Origin: a virus
Virus record (IMG/VR): IMGVR_UViG_3300017991_000048
Span: 1 to 64,000 of that record
DNA: 64,000 nt
Reading direction: 5' to 3' (one strand)
Below the pieces are notes generated by a model that was not told where the DNA came from, made no database searches, and worked only from the letters and a program-made list of their open reading frames with translations. Positions 1 to 9,177 of the stretch are shown here, one piece after another (the stretch's first letter is position 1; each line of letters opens with the position of its first letter). Position numbers and translations under genes: made by a program.

Positions 1-51
1 CCCACCCACCGAGATCAAATAATTAAGACCGTTTCGAGGATTTGAAGAAAC

Positions 52-441
52 CTAGATTGATTCTAGGTATCGTTCGACCACACGCTCAGCGGTCTTGAAT
101 CGCTTTTCTGTTCGCCAGCGGCGAAACGGGCTTGGCTTCGGAATCTTTGGCAACTTCAAAAAAGGGACTGGCTTTGCGGGTCCGGGCGCTGTCGGCGGTT
201 TTGGTGGCACCGGAGGTCTGATTGGAGCCGGGGGTGGGTCCACGGGTATTTCTGGTCTTTCTGGCCGTCTGGGGTGCCTTGGCGGCTTTGCCTTGCCTCT
301 CCAGCGTGGATCTCCCGCCTCATTTGGACGGAGCTTCTGGAAGCGATCTGGCTCTTCTTTGAGCGTTTCTGGCAGAACGTAAACAGTGCGTCCAGTCTCT
401 TTATTCTTTACCGGGATCTCTTTGGCCCAGATGTCCTCCAT
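52..441 (-). CDS. Proline-rich protein with C-terminal RVVERYLESI tail
   Basis: Unrecognised 129-residue protein. Residues 1-50 are charged and may form a small domain. Residues about 50-105 are a Pro/Lys/Arg-rich low-complexity linker (repeated PxxP, KPP, IPK). The last 25 residues are basic and helical and end RVVERYLESI, which resembles the N-terminal VAERYL / IVARYA motifs of the proteins at 35667 and 36201. It lies 23 bases downstream of the GHKL/peptidase gene on the same strand. There is no good Shine-Dalgarno. The glycine-rich ORFs on the opposite strand are compositional shadows of the proline codons. No function is assigned. Confidence 0.7.
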   Translation of the reverse strand: MEDIWAKEIPVKNKETGRTVYVLPETLKEEPDRFQKLRPNEAGDPRWRGKAKPPRHPRRPERPEIPVDPPPAPIRPPVPPKPPTAPGPAKPVPFLKLPKIPKPSPFRRWRTEKRFKTAERVVERYLESI

Positions 442-464
442 ACTACTTCAGGAGGACAAGAGGT

Positions 465-1793
465 TTAGCTGGCATCCCTCAGATTGGCGACAATCCCACT
501 CCAAATCTTCTCGATTCGGCAAACGTGAGAGTGTGAACCGTCAAAGCTGGCTCCGCGATGAGCGACCTCATGGATAAGTACCTCAAGAGCGGAATTTCGA
601 CTCAGCTTGTTTTTGGCTATAAGAAACCTGTCTTCCTTGTACATACCTTCAATCTTCTCAGACCGAAAATCAACTATGTCGATTTCAGCAAGTGTGACAG
701 GCTCAACAGCGTTCACCAACTCGATTGCGGACTCAAGGTTACTCTTTTCTTCGTAGGTCAACTCAGACCAGCCGTAAGCATGAGCAACCTCATTAGCCAG
801 TTCTCGCTTAATTTCATCGGCTGTTCCAAATATCGTTTCAAGAACCGCCTGGAGAGGCTTATTATTCACAACCACTCCCTTTTTGCCGTAATGCTCGATG
901 TCTTTGGAGTCAAGCATGGTTGCCACAGGGACAGCATCTTCACCGTGCTTCTCCTTGAATGATGCGGCTGCCTGTTCCCGAACCTCTCTCGGAAGCTGTC
1001 GCGCCCCGTAGCTGTCGAGATCCGAAACATCCCCGGCAGAGTCTTCCAGTAGCCCCATGAACTTTGCCATAAGCTCTTGACGCTGCCCTATGGAAAGAAC
1101 CCAGATTTCGCGCATCCGCCATGAAAGGTCGTACCGGGCGATCATCTTTCGGTCTCGATCTACGCTCACATCCTTTGTGAGATCGTAACCGACAACCAGT
1201 TTTGGATCGTGCTCAACAAAAATGCCTTTGACAAAAACCCTCCCGACGTTTTCTTCCCCCAACAGCAGAGCACCGTACCTTGTATCAATCCGATACTCTT
1301 TATTGATCTTCTTGTTGAGAAACAAGAAGCACCCCTTCATTTGGGACCACTCTTCTTCAGAGACGTTTGAAACCTCAATCTGAACACGATTCTTTGGCTG
1401 ACGGCCTTTACTTATATAAAATACGAGCACATCAGCCTGGAACTTCTCTGATTTTTCGATCTTTGGAACCCAAACCTCGGCCCCTGACCTTATCTTTATG
1501 TCATAACCAGCCCGAACCAAAGCTAGAGCACCGAGCTTTAACCCCTCACCGAATTTACCGATCAAATCCTCTTTGCCGGTTTTGGTTGTATGTCCGAACA
1601 GTAACGCTTCGTGAGGCAGCGAAGTGTTCTTATTCTCAATGAGTAACTTCTTCGTATCGGCGCGATGCCTTACGCCCAAAGGAGCATTGAACTCCGTCTC
1701 AGCATCCTTGCCATTCTGAATCAGTTCTCTGATTCCCTCAAAGGCTCCCCACTCAGGCAAGTATGTGGTTTTGATGGAAAGTTCGATTTTCAT
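465..1793 (-). CDS. GHKL-type ATPase fused to HExxH metallopeptidase-like domain (paralogue 1)
   Basis: 442 residues. The N-terminal domain has the GHKL (gyrase/Hsp90/histidine kinase/MutL) signature: N-box ELIQNGKDAE at about 22-31 and a glycine-rich lid GKFGEGLKLG at about 78-87. The C-terminal end has LIHEVAHRGASFDG, an HExxH zinc site with a further His cluster (SHSH) a few residues on. The second copy at 17691 keeps both elements at the same relative places although overall identity looks low. T4 rIIA is also a GHKL phage protein, but I know of no established family joining GHKL to HExxH. A class A promoter and an AGGAGG Shine-Dalgarno about 8 nt before the ATG support the start. Function (anti-defence, chaperone-protease or toxin) is unknown. 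Confidence 0.85.
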   Translation of the reverse strand: MKIELSIKTTYLPEWGAFEGIRELIQNGKDAETEFNAPLGVRHRADTKKLLIENKNTSLPHEALLFGHTTKTGKEDLIGKFGEGLKLGALALVRAGYDIKIRSGAEVWVPKIEKSEKFQADVLVFYISKGRQPKNRVQIEVSNVSEEEWSQMKGCFLFLNKKINKEYRIDTRYGALLLGEENVGRVFVKGIFVEHDPKLVVGYDLTKDVSVDRDRKMIARYDLSWRMREIWVLSIGQRQELMAKFMGLLEDSAGDVSDLDSYGARQLPREVREQAAASFKEKHGEDAVPVATMLDSKDIEHYGKKGVVVNNKPLQAVLETIFGTADEIKRELANEVAHAYGWSELTYEEKSNLESAIELVNAVEPVTLAEIDIVDFRSEKIEGMYKEDRFLIAKNKLSRNSALEVLIHEVAHRGASFDGSHSHVCRIEKIWSGIVANLRDAS

Positions 1794-1810
1794 AGTAACG
1801 CCTCCTGCTA

Positions 1811-1840
1811 CTATTACACCGGAACTCTCTAAAACTCTAA
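1811..1840 (-). promoter_or_regulatory. Class A phage promoter
   Basis: Reading leftward: TTAGAGTTTT, then a spacer, then GTGTAATAG, followed by AGGAGG and the ATG of the GHKL/peptidase gene. It matches the TAGAGTTT / TGTAATAT pairs found at about 13 other sites in the window. Confidence 0.7.
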
Positions 1841-1872
1841 TAATATTTGTAACTGCTGATTTTTACAGGCTT

Positions 1873-2448
1873 TTATTCCTCGTCCTTCTCTTGTAAATGA
1901 CGCCAGAGATCCCGTTCCGACCCCTTAGGGACCGCTGTCGCAAGCTCAATAATTCCTAAAATCTTCAGCACAACATCTTCTGGCAAGTCCCTGGCTTGTA
2001 TATTGATCTTACCTATGCACTCTTCGCTAACACTAAGCGCAACCCCCTCCGGTATTCGGTCTTTCCGTTTCCAATGTTCAATAGTGTTCTCGGCTGATTG
2101 TATCAGTTGTCGTTTTCGCTCTTCTTCACGACGCATGGCTGTTTCAATATCAACAGACTCGCGGATATGAACAATGACACGTTCGAGTAAAAAGCCGCCG
2201 CCTTTTGTTTCCCTGAAACTTTTATGTTGAGTATTAGAAGATCTTACCACCAGAGTGTGCCGATCACTGCCACCCACGGGCCGAAAAAAAAGGACAACTC
2301 GATCGCGGCCCACATCCAATTGACATTCAACATATGAGCTTTGCGGTTCTTCTCCAACATTTGTCCGAGCACTACACACTCGACTGGTACGCCTCTCGAC
2401 TCCTTTGTAAACATCACCTATGAACTGCTGTATCTGTTTCAGTTCCAT
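1873..2448 (-). CDS. Hypothetical protein ending in degenerate LWDHL tag (DLWRHLQEKDEE)
   Basis: 191 residues, not recognised. The N-terminal half looks like an alpha/beta domain with a beta-rich stretch (VECQLDVGRDRVVLFF). The middle is a charged helix (about 105-130, EEERKRQLIQ) and the C-terminus ends DLWRHLQEKDEE, a variant of the LWDHL tag of this genome. Its ATG lies immediately after the stop of the phosphoesterase gene, so the two are probably translationally coupled. If the tag call is right, this is the leftmost carrier and lies well away from the main array. Confidence 0.75.
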   Translation of the reverse strand: MELKQIQQFIGDVYKGVERRTSRVCSARTNVGEEPQSSYVECQLDVGRDRVVLFFRPVGGSDRHTLVVRSSNTQHKSFRETKGGGFLLERVIVHIRESVDIETAMRREEERKRQLIQSAENTIEHWKRKDRIPEGVALSVSEECIGKINIQARDLPEDVVLKILGIIELATAVPKGSERDLWRHLQEKDEE

Positions 2449-3192
2449 TTACTCGTCACCATCACAATGAGTTGAGTCAAAGTAAGCCTTACGAGCATGG
2501 ACCTGAACAAACTCAGGATCACCATCAGATGTTAAAATCATTGCTGTGAGCCTACCGCCAAACACACACCCAGTGTCGATACCATAACAGCAGCCCTCTT
2601 CAAACTTATCTACACGCGGAGTTAATGAATGCCGAGCATGGCCATAAATAATACTCTCAGGACCACCCCATTTTTCAGCCCAGTAAACCGTGTTCTCAGG
2701 TTGCTTCATTGAACCTCTGGCATAACCAACTTTCTTCCCTTCTTCATCTACATAACGAACTCGTAGAACAGCATCACTTTGCCCGTCCACAGAAAAAGCC
2801 GGTTCCAACCCTCCATGAACAACTACGAAACCACTCTCAAGTTTATAAGTCAGAGGCAGCTTAGACATCCACTCAATCTCTTCTTCCGTCAAGTCCGCAT
2901 TCTGAGCCGCACGTTTGAGAGAAAAGGGCTTCATGGGGTTTTTCTTACCCGTAAGAATTCTCTTAACTTCATGCCTACGCCATCGAACATGCTTTTCCTC
3001 GTGGTTGCCCATTATGACAACAGCCCCTATTTTTCTGGCGTACCGGACACACTCTATCGGATCAGGACCACGATCCATAAGGTCACCGACCTGAACCAAA
3101 CGATCGGATTCTTCGGAAAAAGACAATAAATTCAATAACTCACGGAACTCATCCAAGCACCCGTGAACGTCACCGACTACGATTGTACGCAT
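2449..3192 (-). CDS. PP2A/ApaH-like metallophosphoesterase
   Basis: Calcineurin-like phosphoesterase of the PPP branch (lambda phosphatase / PrpE / symmetrical Ap4A hydrolase relatives). All metal-binding blocks are present: GDVHG near the N-terminus, GDLMDRG about 30 residues later, GNHEEKH about 30 residues further, then HGG and GHARH near the C-terminus. It probably removes phosphate from proteins or cleaves dinucleoside polyphosphates in the cytoplasm. The sequence does not separate these activities. A GGTGTAATG class B motif sits directly upstream and contains an in-frame ATG at 3201. I prefer ATG 3192 (MRTIVVGDVHG), whose distance to the motif matches other leaderless genes here. Confidence 0.9.
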   Translation of the reverse strand: MRTIVVGDVHGCLDEFRELLNLLSFSEESDRLVQVGDLMDRGPDPIECVRYARKIGAVVIMGNHEEKHVRWRRHEVKRILTGKKNPMKPFSLKRAAQNADLTEEEIEWMSKLPLTYKLESGFVVVHGGLEPAFSVDGQSDAVLRVRYVDEEGKKVGYARGSMKQPENTVYWAEKWGGPESIIYGHARHSLTPRVDKFEEGCCYGIDTGCVFGGRLTAMILTSDGDPEFVQVHARKAYFDSTHCDGDE

Positions 3193-3232
3193 ACGGTACA
3201 TTACACCGAAGCGAGTTTAAACTCCAGCAAAG

Positions 3233-3865
3233 TTACCGCCAAGCACGACGGCCCGATACTGCCCGTGATGCCTGTGCAGCCTTGAGCGCTCCCTCAAGAG
3301 CCGTTAAGTTCTTGAGAATTTCTTGGTACTCTTCCCCCTTGGCCACAGCATCTTTCACTCTTTGAGGGACCGGCTTGCCTTGGCTTATAGCCCAACTGAC
3401 GCTGTTTGTATGTGCCTTTATGAACGTCTTTGCCGCTACTACATTAATTGGTTGCCTGGACGCATCCATAACTGAAGGGACTTCTCTGTGCCACTGTTCT
3501 ATCATCCGAGTGGCAATGCCTTTTTTCCGATACCCGTCTCGCACCACAATCCATCTGGGTACTTGTTTATAGTTGCCGGGAATTATGTAAGAAGCGATAA
3601 TCCCGTCACCGTCATAAATAAGAACGCCTGCCCTCGTATCTCCTGTAAGAGGAATATGAGGGCACTCACCATGAATAGGTGCAATATCTTTTGCGACCGA
3701 AGTGTCTGATACCCCAAGCTGATAGGTATAAGGAGTGCCTTCAAGAGGGCGCTTCGGCCCCGCAAAAGGCTGTCTTGCCAACGGGCCATCCTGCCCTCTT
3801 GGTATAGGTCTAAAACAACCGAAGAGTTCATTCGGAGTCATTTCCCAACGATAAACAAGCGCCAT
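3233..3865 (-). CDS. GNAT-family acetyltransferase-like protein
   Basis: About 210 residues. The segment WIVVRDGYRKKGIATRMIEQW carries the acetyl-CoA loop R-x-x-G-I-A of GNAT motif A, preceded by the expected beta strands (AGVLIYDGDGIIASYIIPG). The C-terminal 60 residues form Lys/Ala-rich helices. The start at 3865 (MALVYRWEM) is chosen because an AGGAGAG lies 7 nt upstream; the longer ORF would run into the tail-fibre gene. The substrate is unknown. It lies just downstream of the tail gene, so modification of a virion or host surface molecule is possible but unproven. Confidence 0.75.
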   Translation of the reverse strand: MALVYRWEMTPNELFGCFRPIPRGQDGPLARQPFAGPKRPLEGTPYTYQLGVSDTSVAKDIAPIHGECPHIPLTGDTRAGVLIYDGDGIIASYIIPGNYKQVPRWIVVRDGYRKKGIATRMIEQWHREVPSVMDASRQPINVVAAKTFIKAHTNSVSWAISQGKPVPQRVKDAVAKGEEYQEILKNLTALEGALKAAQASRAVSGRRAWR

Positions 3866-3882
3866 TATCTCTCTCCTAATCT

Positions 3883-5652
3883 CTACGGTATAGCTTTTGC
3901 GCGTCTCCACTTCTTGATCGAAGCATTGTTAGGCATATCAGTTACCCAAGTACCTACCCCGTCCGAAATCAACCTGACAACTTGTGGAGCGCCTGATGCA
4001 GCACCCAATAACATGGACTCTCCTGGTGGTCCGGACGGTGTAACCGAATCAGATCCAGCCGGGTGAGCTACAAACCCAAATCCCGAAAATGGAGTTGTGC
4101 TACTCATCTTATTTTTCTTACCAAAATAACTAACGAACGTAATTTCTTTTCCCGCGCTTTCAGGTGTAATCTCTGGCATTGTCAAACAAACAAATGCGTT
4201 AGTTGCGTTGGGGTTTTGCATATAAAAAGAACGCCCCATTACCATATCATAAAAGTTAACATCGATACGAATAGGCCCAAACCCGTCGATGTCCTGTGTG
4301 TTTGCCAAGACCCATATCTGCGGGTCGGTTCCTACAAGCACACTGGTGGACACTGGCGCGGCTAAAATAAAAGCGCGATCCTTGTAAATACTGCCTGCTG
4401 TCGCTTTATAAGAAATACCCCCACTGACGGCTATCCCGTCATGGAATAAATTATCTGGACTTCCACGGAGCCACGCACCGCCAGTATTAACCTCCCAAGG
4501 GCCATTTTCTATGGGATCGGTTTGCCCAATGAGCAAAATATACTGGCCGTTGCCTAATACAACGCCGTCTGCTGTCACCGGTCCGGTTAGACTGACATTA
4601 TCCGTGGCTACAGCCTGAACAGAGCCAGACCAGAAAGTAACGCCGCCAGCCCAAACAGTGACCCAATTCTGAGGGTCTGTATCAACCGTTATAGGAATAC
4701 CAGACAAGTTCCAGAACGCCCACCGATTCACTGCTGGCGTAGCCACGCCCACCGGAAGCCCTAAAACTGTCAGAGAGGTGCTGGCAAGTGTATCAAGTTG
4801 AGATCCATCTCCGGTCGTATCTGATTCTAACTTAAGTAAGTCGCCAACATCCAACGATGGAGTGATCCCTGTAGTTTGAGCTAGAATCTGAGCCACGACA
4901 TCATTTTCGTCAGTGGGAGCCGCAAAAGTCACGGTTTGTGTGCCGCCACCGTCTACCTTTAGATTGAGGTCTAAACCATCCAAGTCACCGCCGCCACCGT
5001 AAACAAGACCCGTAAGATCAACTTGACCGATTATTGTAGCCGCCAAATCTTCAGTCGCCTCAACAATAGCGTCCTGAATTTCAGCCCCAGTGTCAGCGTC
5101 CGTGGCACGGGGCCACGCTCCCGCTTGAGCCACATAAATACCATTGGCTACTTGATCCTCAACACCCGGATCTTCCAAACACGCCCGAAGAATTCTATCC
5201 CCGTTCTGTACATCATAGCCCTCTTTAACGCCCAGATCCTCTAAGGTTGTAGCAGGATTAGTAAGAACCTTTTTGACATCAGCTAGAGTTGGAGCAGTAT
5301 CAGTCACATCGTAAATATCACCCGGAGTGCCGCCCCTCCATCTTACGGTGATATTGTGGTGGACGTGCCCACCGCTTGTGATCTGCGTCACATCCCCCAC
5401 ATTATTTATGGAGAACAGCTCGCTCTTTGTGTCAACAGTTTTCGCGTAGTTTTTAACCGAACCCGCCACTGGTGCTGGATCACTCGGCTGCACATCATAT
5501 TGAACAGGCGCTCCCGCATTTGTGGCAGAAGTTACAACCCTGTTGTGATCCATGAGAGAAGGATTGCCGTTCTCATCCACAAAAAACGCGGTATGCATCT
5601 CAGTAGGGGTTGGAACACTCTCAGCAGGTTTCTTTTTTAATGTTATCGCCAT
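3883..5652 (-). CDS. Tail fibre / virion adhesin-like protein
   Basis: 589 residues. The N-terminus ITLKKKPAESVPTP...FFVDENGNPSLMDH is the short motif that begins many tail-associated proteins and recurs at 10024, 10770, 11375, 22335 and 22568. Residues about 95-190 and 360-440 hold two copies of a tail-fibre repeat (GDRIL.....VANGIYVAQAGAWPRATDAD and NGQYILLIGQTDPIENGPWEV). The rest is Gly/Thr/Asp-rich beta sequence without membrane segments. A GGGGAG Shine-Dalgarno precedes the ATG. It is the most downstream of the tail proteins, just after the glycan cassette. The receptor is unknown. Confidence 0.85.
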   Translation of the reverse strand: MAITLKKKPAESVPTPTEMHTAFFVDENGNPSLMDHNRVVTSATNAGAPVQYDVQPSDPAPVAGSVKNYAKTVDTKSELFSINNVGDVTQITSGGHVHHNITVRWRGGTPGDIYDVTDTAPTLADVKKVLTNPATTLEDLGVKEGYDVQNGDRILRACLEDPGVEDQVANGIYVAQAGAWPRATDADTGAEIQDAIVEATEDLAATIIGQVDLTGLVYGGGGDLDGLDLNLKVDGGGTQTVTFAAPTDENDVVAQILAQTTGITPSLDVGDLLKLESDTTGDGSQLDTLASTSLTVLGLPVGVATPAVNRWAFWNLSGIPITVDTDPQNWVTVWAGGVTFWSGSVQAVATDNVSLTGPVTADGVVLGNGQYILLIGQTDPIENGPWEVNTGGAWLRGSPDNLFHDGIAVSGGISYKATAGSIYKDRAFILAAPVSTSVLVGTDPQIWVLANTQDIDGFGPIRIDVNFYDMVMGRSFYMQNPNATNAFVCLTMPEITPESAGKEITFVSYFGKKNKMSSTTPFSGFGFVAHPAGSDSVTPSGPPGESMLLGAASGAPQVVRLISDGVGTWVTDMPNNASIKKWRRAKAIP

Positions 5653-5752
5653 CTAAGATCTCCCCACAGAGGAACTGGGTGTTCGCAGTGGTTTCTCTTA
5701 AATAGTGTAATAATAGAATACTTGGGCTGCTTAGACCCCTAACTGCCTGATT
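5653..5752. other. Intergenic region between epimerase and tail-fibre gene
   Basis: 100 bases. On the + strand there is a lone AGTGTAATAATAG resembling the class B promoter motif, but no + strand gene follows it. On the - strand only the GGGGAG ribosome site of the tail-fibre gene is visible. I see no terminator. Confidence 0.4.
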
Positions 5753-6754
5753 TCAAAACATTCTTTCTGTCCAGGTCCGGGGAGTGCGCTCGTTCTGTAT
5801 TTCCACTTCCAAGTGGTAAACAAATTTTTTAGTGCCGCACCCCCGAATATAATCAACAATGGACTGGAACCCCTCCCTTAGCTGCACAGTGGTCTTATAT
5901 CCCAATCTGTCACGAGCCTTTTCAGCCGAACAGGTGGCTTCCTTTACCTCCATCGGGCGATCAGGAACATAAATAGGGTCTAAATCAAAGCCCACAATAT
6001 CGGCCAAAATCCTTGCCAACTCGTTAATAGTGATGAAATCCTCATCTGGACCGACATTAAAAACCTCGCCACTCAACCCCTTATCAAACCCTAAACGTTC
6101 CATAGGTGCCGTTACATCGTTCACAAAAGAGAAACACCTCTTTTGCTCTCCATTTCCGTAAATAATTGGCTGACGGCCCTGAAGCATTAGATTTGCCATA
6201 ATACTGGCGACATTTCTGTACGGGTCGTCATATTTCTGTCTGGGGCCGACTATATTATGGGGTACTGCGATTACGTACTCCATCCCATGCGTCTCACAAA
6301 GATTGCGTAACATTTGTTCAGCAGCCACTTTGCCAATTGCGTAAGGATCTTGAGGCTTTGGGATCATGTCTTCTTCAAAAGGGACTTGATTTGCCCCGTA
6401 CCGAGCCATACTTGAACAATATACAAACCTCTTGACGTTGTTCCTGATCGCCGCTGTGATCATGGATACAGATGCTTGAACTATGTTCCTAGTAACCAGT
6501 GTAGGACTGAAAACACTCAACCCTTCATAGGCGGTTGCTGCGCAGTGGTAGACCACATCGACCCCCTTGAGGTCATAGGTCATCGCCATCAGATTTGCGC
6601 AGTCGTCACGATGAAACTCCACCCCCTTGGGTACATTCAATGGATCGCCGCCAATAAGATTGTCGCACCCTACCACTTGGTGCCCTCGTTCCAGCAAACA
6701 ATCAGCAAGGTGGCTACCTAAAAATCCAGCAATGCCTGATATAAAAACCTTCAT
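5753..6754 (-). CDS. NAD-dependent sugar epimerase/dehydratase (extended SDR)
   Basis: 333 residues, full length for the GalE/WbpP-type family. It has the Rossmann loop GIAGFLGSHLAD at residues 7-18, the acidic residue binding the ribose hydroxyls (CDNL), a CSSMARYG strand and the catalytic Tyr-Lys of YAIGK. The C-terminal half holds the sugar-binding region (PHNIVGPRQ, SFVNDV). It should act on a nucleotide sugar (UDP- or dTDP-linked) in the cytoplasm. The exact substrate cannot be read from the sequence. It opens or shares the glycan cassette with the three genes up to 9161. Confidence 0.92.
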   Translation of the reverse strand: MKVFISGIAGFLGSHLADCLLERGHQVVGCDNLIGGDPLNVPKGVEFHRDDCANLMAMTYDLKGVDVVYHCAATAYEGLSVFSPTLVTRNIVQASVSMITAAIRNNVKRFVYCSSMARYGANQVPFEEDMIPKPQDPYAIGKVAAEQMLRNLCETHGMEYVIAVPHNIVGPRQKYDDPYRNVASIMANLMLQGRQPIIYGNGEQKRCFSFVNDVTAPMERLGFDKGLSGEVFNVGPDEDFITINELARILADIVGFDLDPIYVPDRPMEVKEATCSAEKARDRLGYKTTVQLREGFQSIVDYIRGCGTKKFVYHLEVEIQNERTPRTWTERMF

Positions 6755-6769
6755 CGTCTCACCATTTCG

Positions 6770-7342
6770 CTACCCAGAAACATCCACCTTCTTTTCCAAC
6801 CGAATGGCATAATCTGCAAAATGTTTATTGGACAAAGCTATCATAGGCCCTGCACCGGCTTGAATTACTTCAATAACAGCCCTGCACACTCCCGTTTTCC
6901 ACCCCTCTACACCGGGTGATAGGAACGGCTTGACAGCAAAGTCATGCCCCGCAATCACACCCCCTATCTTCACTGCCTTGATCGCTAACTGTAGATGCCG
7001 CGAAACATTTTCGTAATCATGGTGAGCATCTACATATGCAAAATCAAAGTAGCTATCACCAAATGTAGGTAAAATCTCTTCCACCCTTCCTTCGTGCAGC
7101 CTTGTCGTGCCCCGGCTTATGTGTTTTGCCAAACGCTTTTTAGTCTCTCTCTTATATTTCCTCCATATTTTAGGATCACCTGAATGCCCCTCCCACAAAT
7201 CAATCAGATGGAATTCACGTGGCGTGGCGGCACCCAGAATAAGTTGCGCGTTTTCACCACCCATCACTCCCACTTCACACCCAACAGCGTTCTTAGGTAA
7301 GCATTCATAGAACGCTGAACGGCTAGGGTACTCTTTTATCAT
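6770..7342 (-). CDS. Class I SAM-dependent methyltransferase
   Basis: 190 residues. Motif I is CEVGVMGGENAQ (E-x-G-x-x-G-G). FHLIDLWEG follows as the acidic loop. YVDAHHDYENVSRHL with IGGVIAGHDF is the typical second half of small glycan/O-methyltransferases (Methyltransf_24-like). It probably methylates a sugar or lipid-linked glycan. Its stop and the start of the upstream glycosyltransferase-like gene share bases at 7342, so the genes are coupled. Confidence 0.85.
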   Translation of the reverse strand: MIKEYPSRSAFYECLPKNAVGCEVGVMGGENAQLILGAATPREFHLIDLWEGHSGDPKIWRKYKRETKKRLAKHISRGTTRLHEGRVEEILPTFGDSYFDFAYVDAHHDYENVSRHLQLAIKAVKIGGVIAGHDFAVKPFLSPGVEGWKTGVCRAVIEVIQAGAGPMIALSNKHFADYAIRLEKKVDVSG

Positions 7343-8217
7343 TACATGCCCAGAACGGCATGTTTTGCCATCTCAATAGATTTCAGCTCTGCCGCATCTA
7401 GCCAGTCCATGTCTACCTTGGCCTGACGTTTATGGCAATGTGGGCATACTTGCTTTCGCCTGGACCTTTGCTTCCCCTCGTATCGAGCGCCACAGTTCCC
7501 GCAGATAAACGGTGCAGCAATCATATATAAGTTCATAGGTGTTCCCTTGTATAAGGCCGCGCTCTCCTCAAACTCGAAAGTATAACCAGGAAAGCCTTCG
7601 GCAGCATACCGGTGCTTGGGTATGTTATCCCAATCAGGTTTACTAAAAAGCCGGTCACTCTTTATCCAAAAGAATGTTCCTGGGTAATGCCATGTGGCCC
7701 GTGGACAACCCGCTGGCGATCCTCCAGTTCGATAGCAGCCTACACACGCATAGGTCTGCAACAGTTTATCAATCTTGTCTGGGTTCTTCAGACACTTGTC
7801 ATACATGGTGTCTCGCCACTGTCTTATAGCGTACCTCTCCAAAGGGTCACTTCGGCTAACACCCTTGCTGTGAGCAAAAAAGAAGGCTTCATCCGGGCTT
7901 GTTGACTCCAGAAGCCTTAAATTCTCATCGAACTCTGAAGCCTCTCTCAGCCCTGGAAATGGATCATTTTTGCGCTCGACAAACTGTACGCCCTCCAGTT
8001 CAGAAAACCAAGGCATGGCTTCATCCGGTGAGTAAACATTCTCCCCCACACGAAGTATAATAATCTTTCTTCCATTGAAAGCCTGCTTATAATGTATGAT
8101 CTTTCTTACGTTCAGGTAGGTCTCCACCGCGCCAGCAGCCCTGGCTTTGAACTTTTCACCCCATGCTGGTGCGGTATCTTTCAACGCACAACAGTCAAAC
8201 AGCAAATGCCTAATCAT
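7342..8217 (-). CDS. Glycosyltransferase-like protein with C-terminal zinc ribbon
   Basis: 291 residues from ATG 8217, which overlaps the upstream stop as ATGA and has GGAGG 6 nt before it. The N-terminal 200 residues resemble proteins of rhamnan/polysaccharide synthesis (FFFAHSKGVSR, then WHYPGTFFWIKSDRLF and an acidic FEFEESAALY), so I read it as a glycosyltransferase-like fold. No DxD is certain. Residues about 220-255 are an added zinc ribbon (CGNCGARYEG...CPHCHK). The combination of a sugar-enzyme-like domain with a zinc ribbon is uncommon. Confidence 0.65.
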   Translation of the reverse strand: MIRHLLFDCCALKDTAPAWGEKFKARAAGAVETYLNVRKIIHYKQAFNGRKIIILRVGENVYSPDEAMPWFSELEGVQFVERKNDPFPGLREASEFDENLRLLESTSPDEAFFFAHSKGVSRSDPLERYAIRQWRDTMYDKCLKNPDKIDKLLQTYACVGCYRTGGSPAGCPRATWHYPGTFFWIKSDRLFSKPDWDNIPKHRYAAEGFPGYTFEFEESAALYKGTPMNLYMIAAPFICGNCGARYEGKQRSRRKQVCPHCHKRQAKVDMDWLDAAELKSIEMAKHAVLGM

Positions 8218-9161
8218 AGTCCCTCCTGTATGGCATCGCGACAATGAGCAATCATCGTTTCTATATGCCTGTCTAACCGCAGTTTATCCTTTTGCCACTC
8301 AGAAGCAATCTTCTCCTGGTCTCCAAATAGCCCAGACAACGCCCTGCCAGAATCAAGATCACGGCACCACACCCTCGATAACATATCGCGATCAGAAAGA
8401 AATCCCTTCATCTTACGGTCTGACGGGAAAACCAGAAATGGCTTTTGTGCTCTATAGGTAAACAATGTAGCATGGAGAGAGCTAGATACAGTCCCAACTA
8501 CTTGTGGGTGTTCAATCAATGCAATCAAATCTCGCGGGTTATCGCTACTAACGACAGGCCACCCAAGATACTCTGATAGCGCCTTCACATATTGGGGTTC
8601 AAAAGACGTGAAGTTTACACATACCTTCTTGATGTCTGGAGTCGCACGATCAATCGCATGAGCCATGCGACGAAACTGCACCGCCTGTCTCCTGTTATAC
8701 ATATCCTGATGGAAGACATGAATTAACAAAATCTTCCCACCCGGCAGATCGGGCACAGTAGCCTGTCCAGGTTTCAAACACAACGACACACAAGGTACGA
8801 CTTCAACATCTGGCCGCGCTTCACGGATTATATCCGCGTCCCACTTAGACCGCACAGTAACATAACGATAATCCCGTAAAAATCCAAGATCACCTGGACT
8901 AGAGTTACACCCACAACCGTTCAGAATATTTCTACCGCTCTGCCGAAAGACTCTATATAACGGAAAGTCTTTTCGTATTAACTGACCACCGCCCACTATA
9001 ATTGTCGATGTCTCTACCTTAGCCACTTCCTCAACTGAATTCGGAAGCACCACATACGGCAGCTTCGCCTCTTCAAGTATTTGAACTAAAGCTAGCCCTA
9101 TGGCCCTATCGCCAAAGTTGGAAGTTGTATTGTCAAAAAGAATCCCGACAGGCTTGATCAT
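8214..9161 (-). CDS. Polysaccharide pyruvyl transferase family protein
   Basis: 315 residues. Features of the PS_pyruv_trans (CsaB/WcaK) family are visible: N-terminal NFGDRAIGLAL, the glycine loop IIVGGGQLI, a central beta-alpha GKILLIHVFHQD and the SSLHATLF histidine segment. Such enzymes transfer pyruvate from PEP onto sugars, or act in sugar exchange on surface polysaccharides. It is the first gene of the glycan cassette in transcription order and overlaps the next gene by 4 bases. Confidence 0.85.
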   Translation of the reverse strand: MIKPVGILFDNTTSNFGDRAIGLALVQILEEAKLPYVVLPNSVEEVAKVETSTIIVGGGQLIRKDFPLYRVFRQSGRNILNGCGCNSSPGDLGFLRDYRYVTVRSKWDADIIREARPDVEVVPCVSLCLKPGQATVPDLPGGKILLIHVFHQDMYNRRQAVQFRRMAHAIDRATPDIKKVCVNFTSFEPQYVKALSEYLGWPVVSSDNPRDLIALIEHPQVVGTVSSSLHATLFTYRAQKPFLVFPSDRKMKGFLSDRDMLSRVWCRDLDSGRALSGLFGDQEKIASEWQKDKLRLDRHIETMIAHCRDAIQEGL

Positions 9162-9177
9162 TACCCCCTCGCAAGGA

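Noticed and set aside
1-51. CCTAGA / TTCTAGG hairpin near the left edge as terminator
   Set aside because: Overlaps the end of the Pro-rich gene and has no following T-run on the - strand.
95-468. Glycine-rich + strand ORFs opposite the Pro-rich gene
   Set aside because: They mirror the CCN proline codons of the - strand gene; no promoter or ribosome site supports them.
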